The notes: generated by a model not told the origin, from the sequence alone. Shown: positions 43,308-55,525, numbered from the stretch's first letter. The stretch: 64,000 nt of DNA from Forficula auricularia (GCA_024734495.1 JALMQS010000089.1:5282420-5346419); one strand, 5' to 3'. Program-made: numbers and translations.

Positions 43308-43363
43308 AATTAGATAATGAGAAATACAAAAAGTCCTTGAGCCCATTTTTGAGAAAAAAACAA

Positions 43364-43392
<29 letters not shown>
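43364..43392. repeat. TA microsatellite
   Basis: A run of TA dinucleotides of about 28 bp. Confidence 0.95.
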
Positions 43393-43398
<6 letters not shown>

Positions 43399-44569
43399 AA
43401 AACAGAAGATGTAAAGGGGGTTGATTTAAACTGAATAGGTTTGGTATGTTGAGGCAATAACGTGTGTTTTGTTCAGTTTATAGAGACACAAACAGACAAA
43501 TAACTTTTGAAGCACTTTTTGGAGACCAGAATTTCAAATTTTAAAACTAAGAAAAATGAATTATTATTAATTTAAATTAAATTAAAAATCTTCAAAAATA
43601 AGTATATTTCTGCGGAAATGACAACCAAGTAAATGTAATATATAAAATGAAGTAAAAAACTTTTTCCAATACTGGCCAATGTAATTTTCCAACGAACGTT
43701 TGAACTAAAAATTTGAAACTTAGCACATAAGTGCCTAATAAATATAAACATGTCTATTAAATTTCAGCTCATTAGCTAAAAATTTTCCATAGCCTTCTAT
43801 TTAACAATTTAAATTTCATCTGATATTGCGCATTTTAAAAAAGATATTCTGAAGCTATAAAGTCCATAATCTAATCAGGTTTCGTTTTGAATAATACAAA
43901 AATTAAGACTCCAGTAACTAGTGCGTTACCAAATTTTGTGTACTTACTAGCTACAAAACTAGTGAGAATATCAAAACGAAATTTCACATGTAGCTTTGGT
44001 GCATTGAGATTAAGAGCTGAAAAGATTTTGGTTGTTATCGACCCAAAAATTAAGGGGGAGGGGAGGGAGGTTAAAAATTACAATTATAAATTTCTTTTAA
44101 GATAAACAAAAAAAAGGAACATACGATAAAATAAACCTATAATATTAAAAATAGAGTTATTATATTTCCGGGGCCAAAATTGTGAGGGGGGTTCAAAAAA
44201 ATAGAATTATCAATATAAGTTCTAAACACTTTGTTGATTTGTACGAAATTTCGTAAATGCACCCTATACGACCTTATGAAAATGGCTCACTAAGGGCCGG
44301 TTGTATGTCGCAAAGTAAATGCTTTTTACCACTAACCAAGGGTAGATAGTAAATGGAGGGGCTGGGATGGCCAATCAGATGACAGGAACTTTCAGTGCCC
44401 TAAGTGAACCAAAAAGAGATAGGGTGGGGGGGGGGGAGGGTTAAAAAAATTTTCAAACAAAAATTTAAGAATGTTGATATATTTCTAATAAAATAGTCTC
44501 ATAATTAAAAGGAGATATTATTAATTGCTAAGTGGCCCAAAATTGAGAGGGAGATCTTTCGTAAATAAT
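43393..44569. repeat. Mosaic of dispersed non-coding repeat units with G runs
   Basis: 43930-44070 (GAAATTTCACATGTAGCTTT, GGTGCATTGA, ACCCAAAAATTAAGGGGGAG) is the complement of 62140-62290. G runs at about 44047-44065 and 44426-44434 belong to the same type of unit. Short frames across it are not genes. Confidence 0.6.
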
Positions 44570-44643
44570 TAAAATTATTTTATTAAATATTAAATATAGA
44601 TGGGCCAGGTATATGGTAAAGTCATGTGGATGGTCACATCAGC
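44570..44643 (+). repeat. Dispersed repeat R80, copy 3
   Basis: GGGCCAGGTATATGGTAAAG then TCATGTGGATGGTCACATCA matches the other R80 copies. Confidence 0.85.
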
Positions 44644-45379
44644 TTATTTTTTTTAATTATGTCTAAGCTTTATTAATCTTAAATTTGAAGAAAAAAAATG
44701 TTTATGTGAAATAAATTATACTTACATATGATATAACTAACAGGTTATCTTTTAACACTGATGGAATTTCTTCAAGGCATACGACACCCTAATGAAATAA
44801 TTAGCTACAGTAATAATTTATGGTACTTGGCTTAATTTGATTTACGACACATTTTTTATTAAAATGTTGCCCTTTTGTCATTTCGTATTTCACCTCACGT
44901 AAAAATTCATTTTTTATAGCAATCTTTTATTCATGCAAAATTTCGAACGTGAATTCTTGACAGAGAAGAAATCTTTATGAGCTGTTGAGTGGAATAAACT
45001 TTTCTCAGGTGATGAAGTTTTTTTTTTCAATTTCTACTGGATTCTTTATGGATTCGAAGGAGGGCGATTTTCAAAAGAAACCATCGATGAATGAAAGAAA
45101 TTTTAAATAATGCAAAATTTATCTAAATTTCAACTAAACTATTTAGGTACATTTAATCTTTACTCGTGCATGATTATGAATATATTTTGATAAAATGATT
45201 TTTATTTTATTTTTAATTTTTTTGAAAAATTTAGCCTGGAAAAAGAAAATGATTTTGAAGAGCAAATCCGAGATGCTTGTGAATAAACAAAGACAGATCG
45301 ATATTATATACAGGGTCGAACCACATTTTGAAGAGGTATAAAAAAAATGAAAAAAATGAACTAGAAAAAACTAGAATTT
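44644..45379. other. No feature seen
   Basis: A+T-rich sequence without a recognised repeat. Confidence 0.5.
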
Positions 45380-45690
45380 TCATTTCGTTGTGGGGGGGGG
45401 GGGGGTTAAAAATGAAAATTCTAAGCCCTTTCGAACAAACTATTTATTCAAAAATTTGGTTAGTTTTTGCAATCTAGCCTTCTGGAGGTCCACAGAATAT
45501 GTATACAAAATTTTGTTGAGTTTTGTCAAAAGGGCTAGAATTTTCATTTTTGACCCTCCCCCCTATTTTGGGTGGTTATTTTTTATATTTCTAGTCTTTT
45601 TGTGGCCCACAGAATATGTATACAAAATTTGGTTGAGTTTGGTGAAAAGGGTAGGATTTTCATTTTTGACCCCCCCCCCCCTCCCCCTTT
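45380..45690 (-). repeat. Tandem units of the 120-bp family, inverted
   Basis: Complement of the 11224-11465 units: GTCCACAGAATATGTATACA, AAATTTGGTTGAGTTTGGTG and GAATTTTCATTTTTGACCC occur twice, bracketed by a G run (45391-45404) and a C run (45671-45682). The 128-codon frame over it is a product of the repeat. Confidence 0.8.
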
Positions 45691-46789
45691 TTTTGTATGA
45701 TAATGTTTACAACACATTAAAAAAAAAATATTTTATGTTCTTTTCAAAAATATATAATATAGTTTTTTCAAGTTAAATTTTTTCATTTTTTATACTTCTT
45801 TAAAATGTGGTAGATCTTTATGCACCACCCTGTATACATAAATTTCTATAATTTTTTTTGTAAGTATGTCTTTTCAAAATTATTTTGGTTTATTCAAGAT
45901 TTTTATACCGATTTTCAAAAAAAAAAAAAAAAATTACTGGCATTTAAAACAGCACAGAGAAAGAAGATTGTTGAATTGAAATTATCTAATTAAGGAGACT
46001 TCAAAATATCTATTTCCTGAGAAAATTAAAATTCAAGGTTTATAAGTTCAAATTACTGCATTTTTTACCAAGCTCAGATCGTTTGCTTGTTGACAAAAAA
46101 TTGCCAGATCACCAAAATGTGCGGAGAGTATACAGAGATTTTTTTTTTTATTATAAAATCATTTATTAATAATATACCTACCAATCTATTTTATCGCAAT
46201 TTGTATATTTTTGCACCACTACATAATATCTGAATTATCAACGATAATTTGCACTTAGATTTCTACGAATTCATCCAAAAATGACTTTTCTCTAACAAAA
46301 CATCCATTTTCAAGGACTAGGAATCATTAAGAGTCCGGGATGGTCTGTCTCATGTTACCATATTATGTTTACAACCAAGTTGATGATTTCCTTATGATTC
46401 AACCCCTCCTTGTCCTCCAAAAACCAACTAAATAACCATAAACGAGGAAAATAATACAAATTTAAATTTTCCTTAAAAGTTTTGCATTATTATTATTTGA
46501 CCATGAGTTTGATATAAAACATAGAAGACCGAACTTTTGCACATCTTGCATAGATTATCAGAAAGAATAGATATCGTTTTATTTATTTTAATTTTTCCTC
46601 TCTTAAAGTTTTATTGAACATATGGTCTACATTTATTAAATAGGATACTTTTTATAGGATAAAATTTAAAAATAATTTCTAGGCAATTAATATATATGAT
46701 ACTTGTTAGAATTTTTTCATTACATAACCTTGACATAACGTTATTTAATAACAATATATAAAAAAATGTTAATTTATAGCTCGTTTATA
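45691..46789. other. No feature seen
   Basis: A+T-rich stretch with homopolymer tracts only. Confidence 0.5.
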
Positions 46790-46889
46790 ATTTTATATAT
46801 ATATACATATGTATAATATATATATATATATATATATATATGCTATAAAGTTCATCTGTCTGATTCTTTGGGGAATCGAAACAGATGAA
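46790..46889. repeat. TA microsatellite followed by a two-part hairpin
   Basis: TA repeats end near 46841. At 46851-46889 TTCATCTGT pairs perfectly with ACAGATGAA, and inside it GATTC pairs with GAATC around the loop TTTGGG. Unpaired CT and GAA separate the stems. The order CTGA, stem, CGAAAC resembles the PLE hairpins but lacks CTGANGA. Confidence 0.75.
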
Positions 46890-47627
46890 TTTTGTTCGAA
46901 TATTCAATAATACATTTTATTTGGAATGTTTAATGTTAACGTTAGATGAACGCGAAAGTTAAAACTTTTTATTTTAGTATATATATATATATATACAGGG
47001 TGATTCACGGTCGGTGGCACGTTGGACGTTTATGGAAAACGGAAGGCAGGATTTTTCTGAAAATTTAGCACCTCACATTTTCTTACCTGTTCTATCGATC
47101 TAAAATATTTTCAGCATTGCGACGTTTCGACTTCCACCGAAAAGTCGTAGCAACTTTATTTTTTTAAATGGAACACCCCGTATATTAACACGTTTTTAGA
47201 ACCGCTCTTTTATTAAAATACTTTTTTGTTAATATTGTACTATACCTATCTGTATCGGTTTTTGAGATAAAAAATAATTTATGTTAAATTTGGTCCAAAA
47301 CATGGCCCTAATTAAACTTAAATAAATTAGTGCTCTCAATTCATGAAAAGTTGATATTTTGATGGTAGTTCAGACAGACCCGAAGTATTTAATTTACCTC
47401 GAGAAATCGACTCCATATTATACAGGGCGTGCTAGGATTACTATTATTTCCGTTATTCATAAAGGGAGTCAAAAGTTCATTTTTTTCAAATGAGACCCCC
47501 TGTAAATTACTTAATTAATTGAAAGACGAAGAAAAATTCTTTAAGATGATATATCATGTCCCTATACCTAGAACATCAAGTTTACTTAATAAAGCCGCTT
47601 TTCGTGAAAAATTACTTTTTAATGAAT

Positions 47628-48597
47628 AACTTTTAAGGAGTTCGGTGTTGGTTCTAGGTGAAACATTTTAATATAATAATAAAACTTGAGTAAGCTACGA
47701 GGTAGGTTTCACAAAAAAAGAAATAAAACAAAATTGAGTTTTGAATTAGATATATTTCGGGGGTTAGCCCATCATCAGGAGTCTAAGAAAACTGATAACA
47801 TATTGGAAAAATAGTTTTACAAGTAAGTATTTAATTTTTTTTTTTTTTTTTTTAATGTATGTGGTGGGGGGAATGTAGGGGAAGAGGAGAAGTTGTTCTA
47901 AAAATTAATATTTTCTATTGAGATTTGAGCTGTCTGAAAGGGATCTATACCTGCTATTATAATAACGAATGGACAAGTACCTGAGAAGGTACACCTTGAA
48001 AGGTATATGAGAGAGTGCAATTACCCTAGTATATTCAATGTGCAAACAATGGAAGGAATGTTTATTTAATTTATTATAACATATAATCAATAATTGTATT
48101 TTTATACACTTCCAATTGATTATTTAAAATATTTGAATTATTAGAGAGGGCTATTTTTATCTCGGTGGATTCCAAGAGGTCCAATTTAAGGCCTTTTCTT
48201 TCAAAATGAATGGGGATAGGGTTATTATTAGAGGGTGAATGATTAGATTCATGTAAGTGAATTGCGAAGGCTGAGGTCGAATCTAAATTAATGTTATCGG
48301 ATTTGTTGAGATGATTAAGGGCTCTTACATGCTCGGAGTAACGTATTTTGAAAGCGCGACCTGTCTGCCCAATATAAAAAGCGTCACAATCTTGACAAGT
48401 TAATTTATACACTCCTGATTTGTCTAATTTATCAATTTTGTCTATTTTATTGTTAATTAATTGGGAGCCTAAATTGTTGTTGTTGTATAAAGCAGGAGTG
48501 ATTCCATATGATCTAAGGGTATAAGCTAATGGAGATGTCAGATGATTAGAAATGAAGGGTATTCTTCTATATATTTTTTCAGTTCCCGATTCTAATG
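47628..48597 (-). mobile_element. 5'-truncated Penelope-like element with 14-bp TSD
   Basis: ACTTTTTAATGAAT flanks it exactly (47614-47627, 48598-48611), and excising it restores the palindrome arm. On the minus strand it runs from within a GIY-YIG endonuclease gene (48597-48074) through about 300 bases. It then passes the hairpin CTGATGA, T, GGG, loop, CCC, GAAA (47754-47778) and ends in the tail TGTTTCACCTAGAACCAACA, CCGAACTCCTTAAAAGTTA. PLE terminal repeats with hammerhead-type motifs are known. FB3 at 16567-16922 shares this tail. Confidence 0.92.
48074..48597 (-). pseudogene. GIY-YIG endonuclease domain of a Penelope-like retroelement (5'-truncated)
   Basis: The frame encodes about 174 residues after the truncation. 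GVYKLTCQDCDAFYIGQTGR is the GIY-YIG core (GVY and YIG), preceded by the CQDC zinc-knuckle pair. It is followed by AFKIRYSEHVRALNH, with the conserved arginine context, and by HLHESNH. In PLEs this domain nicks target DNA for target-primed reverse transcription, C-terminal to a telomerase-like reverse transcriptase. The reverse transcriptase is missing. The only ATG (48640) and the first 14 codons come from the flanking palindrome, not the PLE, so no native start exists. Catalytic residues look intact, but the gene is a fragment. Confidence 0.92.
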
Positions 48598-49557
48598 ACT
48601 TTTTAATGAATTTAATTTTAACTAACCATGGAAATATCAAGCTTATGACAGTTTGTTGATTATTTATAAGTAACTTATAAACAGTTTATTAACGATGTTC
48701 AAAAAAATCTTCCAACATGATCGCCAATATTGATTATTCAAACGAAGTTCTTATAGTACAAAAAAAATAATTTCATAAGAACTTCGTTTGAATAATCAAT
48801 ATTTGCGATCATTTTGGGAGATTTTTTTTGGACATCCTCAATAAACTGTTTATAAGTTACTTATAAATAGTCAACAAACTGTCATAAGCTTGATATTTCC
48901 ATGGTTGGTTGAAATTAAATTCATTAAAAAGTAATTTCTCACGAAAAAGCTGCTTTATTAAGTAAACTTGATGTTTTAGGTATAGGGACATGATATATCA
49001 TCTTAAAGAATTTTTCTTCGTCTTTCAATTTGTTAAGTAATATACAGGGGGTCTCATTTGAAAAAATGAACTTTTGACTCCTTTTATGAATAACGGAAAT
49101 AATAGTAATCTTAGCACGCCCTGTATAATATGGAGTCGATTTCTCGAGGTAAATTAAATACTTCGGGTCTGTCAAAACTACCATCAAAATATCAACTTTT
49201 CCTGAATTGAGAGCACTAATTTATTTAAGTTTAATTAGGGCCATGTTGTGGACCAAATTTAACATAAATTATTTTTTATCTCAAAAACCGATACAGATAG
49301 TTATAGTACAATATTAACAAAAAAGTATTTTAATAAAAGAGCGGTTCTAAAAACGTGTTAATATACGCGTTCCATTAAAAAAAATAAAGTTGCTACGACT
49401 TTTCGATGGAAGCCGAAAAATCGCAATGCTGAAAATATTTTAGATCGATAGAACAGGTAAGAAAATGTAAGGAGCTAAATTTTCAGAAAAATCATGCGTT
49501 CCGTTTTCTATAAATTTCTAACGTGCCACCGACCGTGAATCTTCCTGTATATATATG

Positions 49558-52500
49558 TGTGTGGCGTGCTGTGACTTTTCAACCAGGGGATGCTGTCCAA
49601 AAAACGAACCATCCATTTTTTTAAATTTTATTTTATTCTCGCTCATTTTTACAAAATTCATCTATAACAGCCTCATATAATTAATAATTATTAATTTACC
49701 TCGAAATAAAGTTGATTTTTCTTCCATAGGTTGGATTCTATAAAACACATTCAAATCAAATTATATAAAAAAAAACTTTAAAAAACGTTTTAAAGTTAAA
49801 GTTTTTTAATGTTTAAAAAAGTTTTAAAAAGTGTTAAAAAAAATTGTTGTGCCATATTTGAGGAAAAAAAAAAGAAAAATCTTTTATGTGAATGTCAACT
49901 TCTGGTGTTCCGATTTCAAGCAAAAGTTTTCTGTACCCCTTCTAGCCTATATTGAGCTTAAGTTTCGAATTTCGTGGCTCTGAGATTTATGGTTGCGATA
50001 CGCAGAGGGGCTACATTCTTACCTACGTAAACATCAGCTTCCGGTACTTCTATTTTAGCCAAAATCTTCTGGTACTTCTTGTAGCCTCTAAATAGCTTAA
50101 GTTTCAAATTTCAAGACTCTACGACTTACCGAAGACGAGATATGAACGATTAAATTATTTATTTTACGACATGACTAATTTACACCCCCTTTCTTTATTT
50201 CAATCGGATTAAAAATTTGATACAACTAATAACTCATGAGACTTGATAAGTACACCAATTGTTAGCAAAATCTTTACAGCCGTTTTGAGAATCCGATAGT
50301 ATATATATATATATACAAGAATTGTTCATTTAATAATATAATATTTAACTTTGCAGGTAAAAGTTTTAAAATTAAAAAAATAGAGTGGGTGTTATAAATT
50401 AGACAATTATAAAATCGCGAATTTAAGCAAGATTTACTAATAAAATAATTTGATAAATCATTTTCAATAGAAAATTTTTTCCTAGTTTACGAAATATTAT
50501 AATGTCTATTCGTCTATTGTTTTTGTTAATATCATTTATCTTTAATTAATCTTGGGCGTTAATCCATGGAGATAACGTAAATAAGGTCAATCTTTATAAT
50601 ACAATTTAAATTGTTTTTTATTTAATTAGTTTTTTTGTTATTGAAAAAGTATGGTATGATTTTAATTTTTATCAACAAATAATTTCTCAGGTTTTTTATA
50701 CAATTTTTTATTAAATTTAATAAATATTTCCATCATTTTTTCATAAAATTCGAAAATCAATTCAATGTTTATTAATTTGTTTAAATTTCTGCCTTCATCT
50801 TTTATACTTTATTATTTACTTCATTCTTTATACCCATAATAAACTTAAATACACAATATTATAACTTTAAATTTATTATAGAATTACTTTATTTGGCATT
50901 CATTTTATAAAAATTTTATATCAATTAATTTATGACTATGAATAAATAAAAATAAAACGCATCTCTTAAATTTTTGCTAATCGACTTATATAGGTCTAGA
51001 ATCGAGGAAAGAAAAGAAGCTCAATTGAAATTTCGGCCGGCTCTTCGTGCGATTGAATGCAGAATTGGCTGCGTGTTGGAAACGACCTAGGGGCCCCTAT
51101 TGAATTTGCGTGTTGTGTCCTCAGCAGGTGTTCATGTGTGCAAGTCCCTCGTAAGTCTGAGAAACCTTCATGGCCAACACTGATTCACATAAAACATGTT
51201 TGTTCAAAAAAAACATTTCCAGAAAAATTTCAACAAGATTTCCTTATTATATTCTATCAGATGCATTATTTATTTATTCTTAATTTTTTATTTTTTTCAA
51301 ATTTTCATCAGTCATTCACGTACTGGAACTTGAGAGAATCTCATTTTCTATTCATAAGATCATTTACATACATGTATACATATAGCAAGAATATTTCACT
51401 AATAATAATAATGCTATCTATATATAAATTTAATAACAATATAATGTGAAAATCATGGAATAATTATCGTGACATTAAGCTGTTCTTTATCTAAAATTAG
51501 ATTTATTTTAAAAAATTCCCAGCACTTACCGCAAACATTATTAAGAACCTCCTGTTGCATATCTACAAGGCGTACCAAGAAATACTCTCATATTGTTTCT
51601 TTGATTACAAAGTGGTGATTTTTAATTTTTGTCTTTGAAATGAATAGAAAAATAATTATAATTTTTTTTTTAAAGTAGCTCGTTTTAGACTTTAGTTTCC
51701 GATTTTTCTATAAAGCTTTAATGGGCAAATTGATGATTTGTAAACTTTTTTTGAGTTGAAACTCATATCATTTGATCAGAGACGTATCCGAAAATTTTTA
51801 TTGGGGTTTCAAATTGTTAGTTTCATTAAAAATAAAGAATTATTTAAAATAAGGTAGTAGTGGATTGTGGTCTATTAATGCTGTGGATGCGGCACATCCC
51901 TAAAAATTCAAAATTTAGAGTATTTTCATAAATATATAAGGTCGACTTCAAAATTTCAGAAGGATCTTTAAATTTTCAAATTATTATCCGTTATTTCAAA
52001 TATTTCTATAAAAAAAATTTTTTGTTTTGAAAAGTATATTGGTTCTCGAAATGAAATAAAATTGTTGCGTAGTTTCAAGGGGCAATTAAAATGAATGATT
52101 TTTCCGAAAAGGGTGCCGATAGATGGTTTGAAGTCCCTGCCTGGTATATCTTCCAGTTCAAGAATGTCAAAGACAAGTGCAGACGAGTTTTAGTCGAATA
52201 AAAATTGTTCTCGCTGAGGAACTATTAAAATATAAATAATACAAAAAAGGAATAAATATAGATGATTCGGGAATTTTCGGACTAATCCATTTCTAAGAGC
52301 TCTCAATATATAAGGTCGGAAATAGCTAAGAATGCCATAGACAAGTCTATGTTACTTATAACAATATAATTAGGAGAAATTTAAGATTTTCTTATAGGAC
52401 AGGCTGATTCATTGTGGAAGATGTTCGATTTTCATCTCAGGGACTGTGGAGTTTAAGTCAAAAGATTTAATTTCTGACTCCTAACCTCACTAAAGCAAAG

Positions 52501-52637
52501 AGTCATTATCCGTTTGTGACGAAGGTCCCAAAATATATTTAAAAAAATCTAATGTTAAATTTGAAAAATAACGAAAAATCGAAGATTAAAATAAAATTTC
52601 TAAAAATGAAGGGTTGAAAAGTCGCCAACCGCCACTG
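49558..52637. mobile_element. Possible MITE family B-bounded element
   Basis: The left end near 49558 reads GTGGCGTGCTGTGACTTTTC then AACCAGGGGATGCTGTCC. The right end reads GGGTTGAAAAGTCGCCAACC then GCCACTG. These are the two inverted ends of family B, 3.1 kb apart. Flanking octamers do not match, so they may be two independent solo copies. Confidence 0.35.
49890..50300 (+). repeat. Diverged tandem repeat, two to three units of about 110 bp
   Basis: GTACCCCTTCTAGCCTATAT, TGAGCTTAAGTTTCGAATTT parallels GTACTTCTTGTAGCCTCTAA, ATAGCTTAAGTTTCAAATTT. A TA microsatellite follows at about 50303. Confidence 0.6.
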
Positions 52638-52680
52638 TGAGGTAGGTATATATTAATATAAAAAACTTGGAATAAAAGTA
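50320..52680. other. No gene recognised; one balanced-composition patch
   Basis: 51000-51200 is G+C-richer and appears single-copy. It has short frames, one of which begins EERKEAQLKFRPALRAIECR after a weak acceptor-like AG, but stops within about 30 codons and lacks a donor. I do not call an exon. Confidence 0.35.
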
Positions 52681-52686
52681 ATATAT

Positions 52687-53542
52687 AAAACATCTAAAGG
52701 TACTTGCCCTCCAATCCGGTACATTGTTACGCAGATGACAGCACCCTACATAACGCCCCTGCATCGCATAAAAACCGTGCAGACATTGCCTCTTCAATTA
52801 ATTTAGACTTATGCAAACTTAAAAATTGGGGATCCCGAAACTTAGTTAACTTCAATGCAGGGAAAACTCAGTGTTGCCTTATTTCTAGGCGACAGAAACC
52901 TCCCAAACATATCATTCGACTCAAACTCACTAGAATTCAGGGATAAAATTTCAATGCTAGGCTTAACTCTAGGGTCTGACCTTTCATGGAATGACCATAT
53001 CTCAACCTAAAGCTGCAGCACGCAAGCTTGGTCTCCTATTTAGGTCTAAACGCTGTAATACTCCCAGTCAACTTATTATACTATATAAGGCTCAAATTCG
53101 TCCCTGTCTCGAATATGGCTCTCATCTGTGGAGGGGTTCCTCCAAGCATTCTCTTGCTACACTGGATGCAATTCAGAAGCGAGCAATTAAACTAATAGGA
53201 GACCCGGCTCTAACCAACTCACTCGAATCCCTGGCTCACCGAAGAACCGTTTCTGCCCTTTCCCTGTACTACAGATACTATCACGGTGTCTGTTCAGTCG
53301 AGCTGAAATCAGTTATCCCCCCTAATGCCCTCTTTACGAGAAACACGCGGTTTTCTAACGCTCAGCACCCCTTCGCTGTCAAATTGGATAAAAGTCGAAC
53401 AAGCGCTTTCGCCAACTCTTTTATCCCTATGACCTCCAGAGACTGGAACTCGCTCCCTGCCACCATCTTTCCCGCGACTTATAACCTTCAGCTATTTAAG
53501 ACCCGTATCCACAGATACCTTCGACCCCCGCCCAACCCATAA
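52687..53542 (+). pseudogene. CR1-group LINE, 5'-truncated second family member
   Basis: It starts just before the catalytic YADD (52728-52739) and continues FNAGKTQCCLISRR. A frameshift near 52893 and another near 53008 interrupt it, then an intact frame (52991-53542) runs AARKLGLLFRSKR, YKAQIRPCLEYGSHLWRG, ATLDAIQKRAIKLIGDPALT and ends HRYLRPPPNP. It aligns along its length with the LINE at 12915-15850 but is clearly diverged, so it is another subfamily. A 3' UTR with GATAGAGGGGCCAACCCAGG runs to about 53640 and ends ATTATCATAAAAAA. Confidence 0.88.
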
Positions 53543-53640
53543 AATTCTTTCTTCTTCTTTTCACGATAGAGGGGCCAACCCAGGCCTTTAGGGGTTGAAC
53601 CTTTTTGGTCTAACTCCTTCTCTCATCATTATCATAAAAA

Positions 53641-54940
53641 ATATATATATATTAGATTTATTATTGTATTTACGATAGATAGTGTAAGCTAGATGTTTTC
53701 GGAGTGATAGGATGAGGCATGGTTGTAGATAGAAAATTAACTAAAATTGTAGATTAATTATACAATGGCTCGGCTTATATTACTTTCCATTTATTTATAT
53801 AGACATGCAATATTTTGTCTTGAATATTTATTCTATGCTACTTATATAATTATTTATCTTTATATGAAAATTGTAACTCAATCTGTAAATCTAATTCTTT
53901 CATCATTGATTATTTGATTCTATAATCCCTACTTATCTAGACTTGTTATATATTCAAATTTTATTAATTAGTTTAAAAAAGTAATTTATTTTAAAATACG
54001 ATTAATATTTTGTACATGCTTACAAAAACTTCTTATTATAATTTAATAAAATAACCAAATAATTTTAATTTTTATTCATTATAAAAATTAACATCATAGT
54101 CAACGAGCGCTTCAATCACTATATCAGAGATCGCTAACAAGGGGTGGGAAATAAATCTTGTTTTTAGTCTTAACGAAGCCTATTAATAAAATAGAGTTAT
54201 TTTTTCATTTAAGAAAATCCATTAAAAGAAATAAGCAGAACATTAAATATCTATTTATCAATTCATCTTATATGCCAAGCTTAACGATTCCCTATTATTG
54301 TAAATGGTCATATATATTCTCATAGCCAAGAGACATGAATATATTCCATTTTGAATGGTTGCATATTTGGCTGCTGCGATTTCTGTCAAGCTCATTTATT
54401 CATTTAAAACATGGTAATATGTTTGAAAAGGTTCCCATTGTAATCTTAGTAATTATGGACAGGATATAAAATACAGCTTCTTTCTAGATGTGTACTGCAA
54501 CGGTCGCTTTTATTATCTTATATTATCCTTTTGGTCCTCCTGAGTTGCTCGATGGAACTAATTTCATTTCAATAAGAAAGAGCTTGCAAGTTTACCAAGA
54601 TACCATCTTTTTTGGAGTTCAAAGACAAAGCCGCAACTTCCATTATGCCTTCTTTTCTTTCAACTGTCATCCTGTCCATTTAGTAGTGAAAGGAAATTTT
54701 GATTTTTGAAATCCTAAAGACCAAATACAATGATTAGCATTAATTTATCATCGTTCTTTAGAATAGAAAGAAATAACCTTATCATATATATTTTGGAATT
54801 TTCTTATATGGAAAGTTTTAATGATTAATAAAATAAGATATTTTACATTTTATACTAATAGAATAGGAATAGGTGCGAAAGCTGAAACCTTGACTACTAT
54901 TGGTGTTAGTAAAATTTACATATACTCAGGAGTTCCTCCC
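53641..54940. other. No feature seen
   Basis: A+T-rich. The 73-codon frame at 54488-54709 lies in a more balanced stretch but shows no recognisable motif. Confidence 0.4.
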
Positions 54941-55175
54941 CGCCCAGATTCATAAAAAGTAACCTCCCCCAATTTTATGAAAAGTATCCCCTTTTTTGAT
55001 AATGGAGAATGGTGTGGGTTCTTGGTTAAACATTTTAAATAAAATAAAGAATATTTTGAAAAATTTTAGAAACTTTTTAAAATTTTAAATATAAAATACT
55101 AGGTAGGTTTCACAAAAAAGTAAATCCCCTTCAGTTCTATGAAAAGTATCCCCCCCCCCCCCCCCCCCCGTATTT
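54941..55175. repeat. PLE-tail-like and C-run repeat
   Basis: TTTTATGAAAAGTATCCCCT and TTCTATGAAAAGTATCCCCC form a direct repeat around a diverged PLE tail (GGTGTGGGTTCTTGGTTAAA, CATTTTAAA). A C run occupies about 55151-55170. Confidence 0.5.
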
Positions 55176-55517
55176 CTAATTAATTAGAAAAACTTTTTAT
55201 TACCTTTTGTTGAAGTCATAAGACTTGACCGCTTTTATTTTTAGCATTTAATATTAAAATGCAACAATTTTCAACCCCCCAGAAATTTCAATGACACACC
55301 GTGCGTTATAACCCCTCCCCTGTGGGTGCCCCTGATATAATTCACACAACAGAAATTAAGAGTTATAAATACTATTACAGAAGAACTTATAAAATCGTTC
55401 ATCATAATTCTTATAAAAACAAGAAAAAGCTCACTTTTAGACAATTTGAATTCTAACATAATATACTTCTCTCAACCTTATTTTGTTGGGTTTTTTACCT
55501 TCATTTACCATATATAA
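55176..55517. other. No feature seen
   Basis: No repeat or gene recognised. Confidence 0.45.
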
Positions 55518-55525
55518 GTGAAAGT

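Larger units (their letters stand above)
46995..49553. repeat. Giant foldback palindrome (about 780-bp arms) interrupted by a PLE
   Basis: Left arm 46995-47627 plus 48612-48754; right arm 48775-49553; central loop about 20 bases. Outer ends ACAGGGTGATTCACGGTCGG and CCGACCGTGAATCTTCCTGT are inverted, as are inner blocks such as GTTGCTACGACTTTTCG and AACGAAGTTCTTAT against ATAAGAACTTCGTT. Arms are closely similar throughout. It is non-coding; frames such as 48939-49187 arise from the arms. Flanking TA repeats hide any TSD. Confidence 0.9.

Noticed and set aside
45390..45776. 128-codon frame
   Set aside because: Runs across tandem units of the 120-bp repeat and encodes the repeat twice; not a gene.
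48939..49187. 82-codon minus-strand frame
   Set aside because: Lies in the right arm of the giant palindrome, with the mirrored sequence in the left arm; non-coding.
51057..51449. 130-codon plus-strand frame starting in a balanced-composition patch
   Set aside because: The second half is low-complexity hydrophobic sequence typical of A+T-rich DNA; no motif or splice context.
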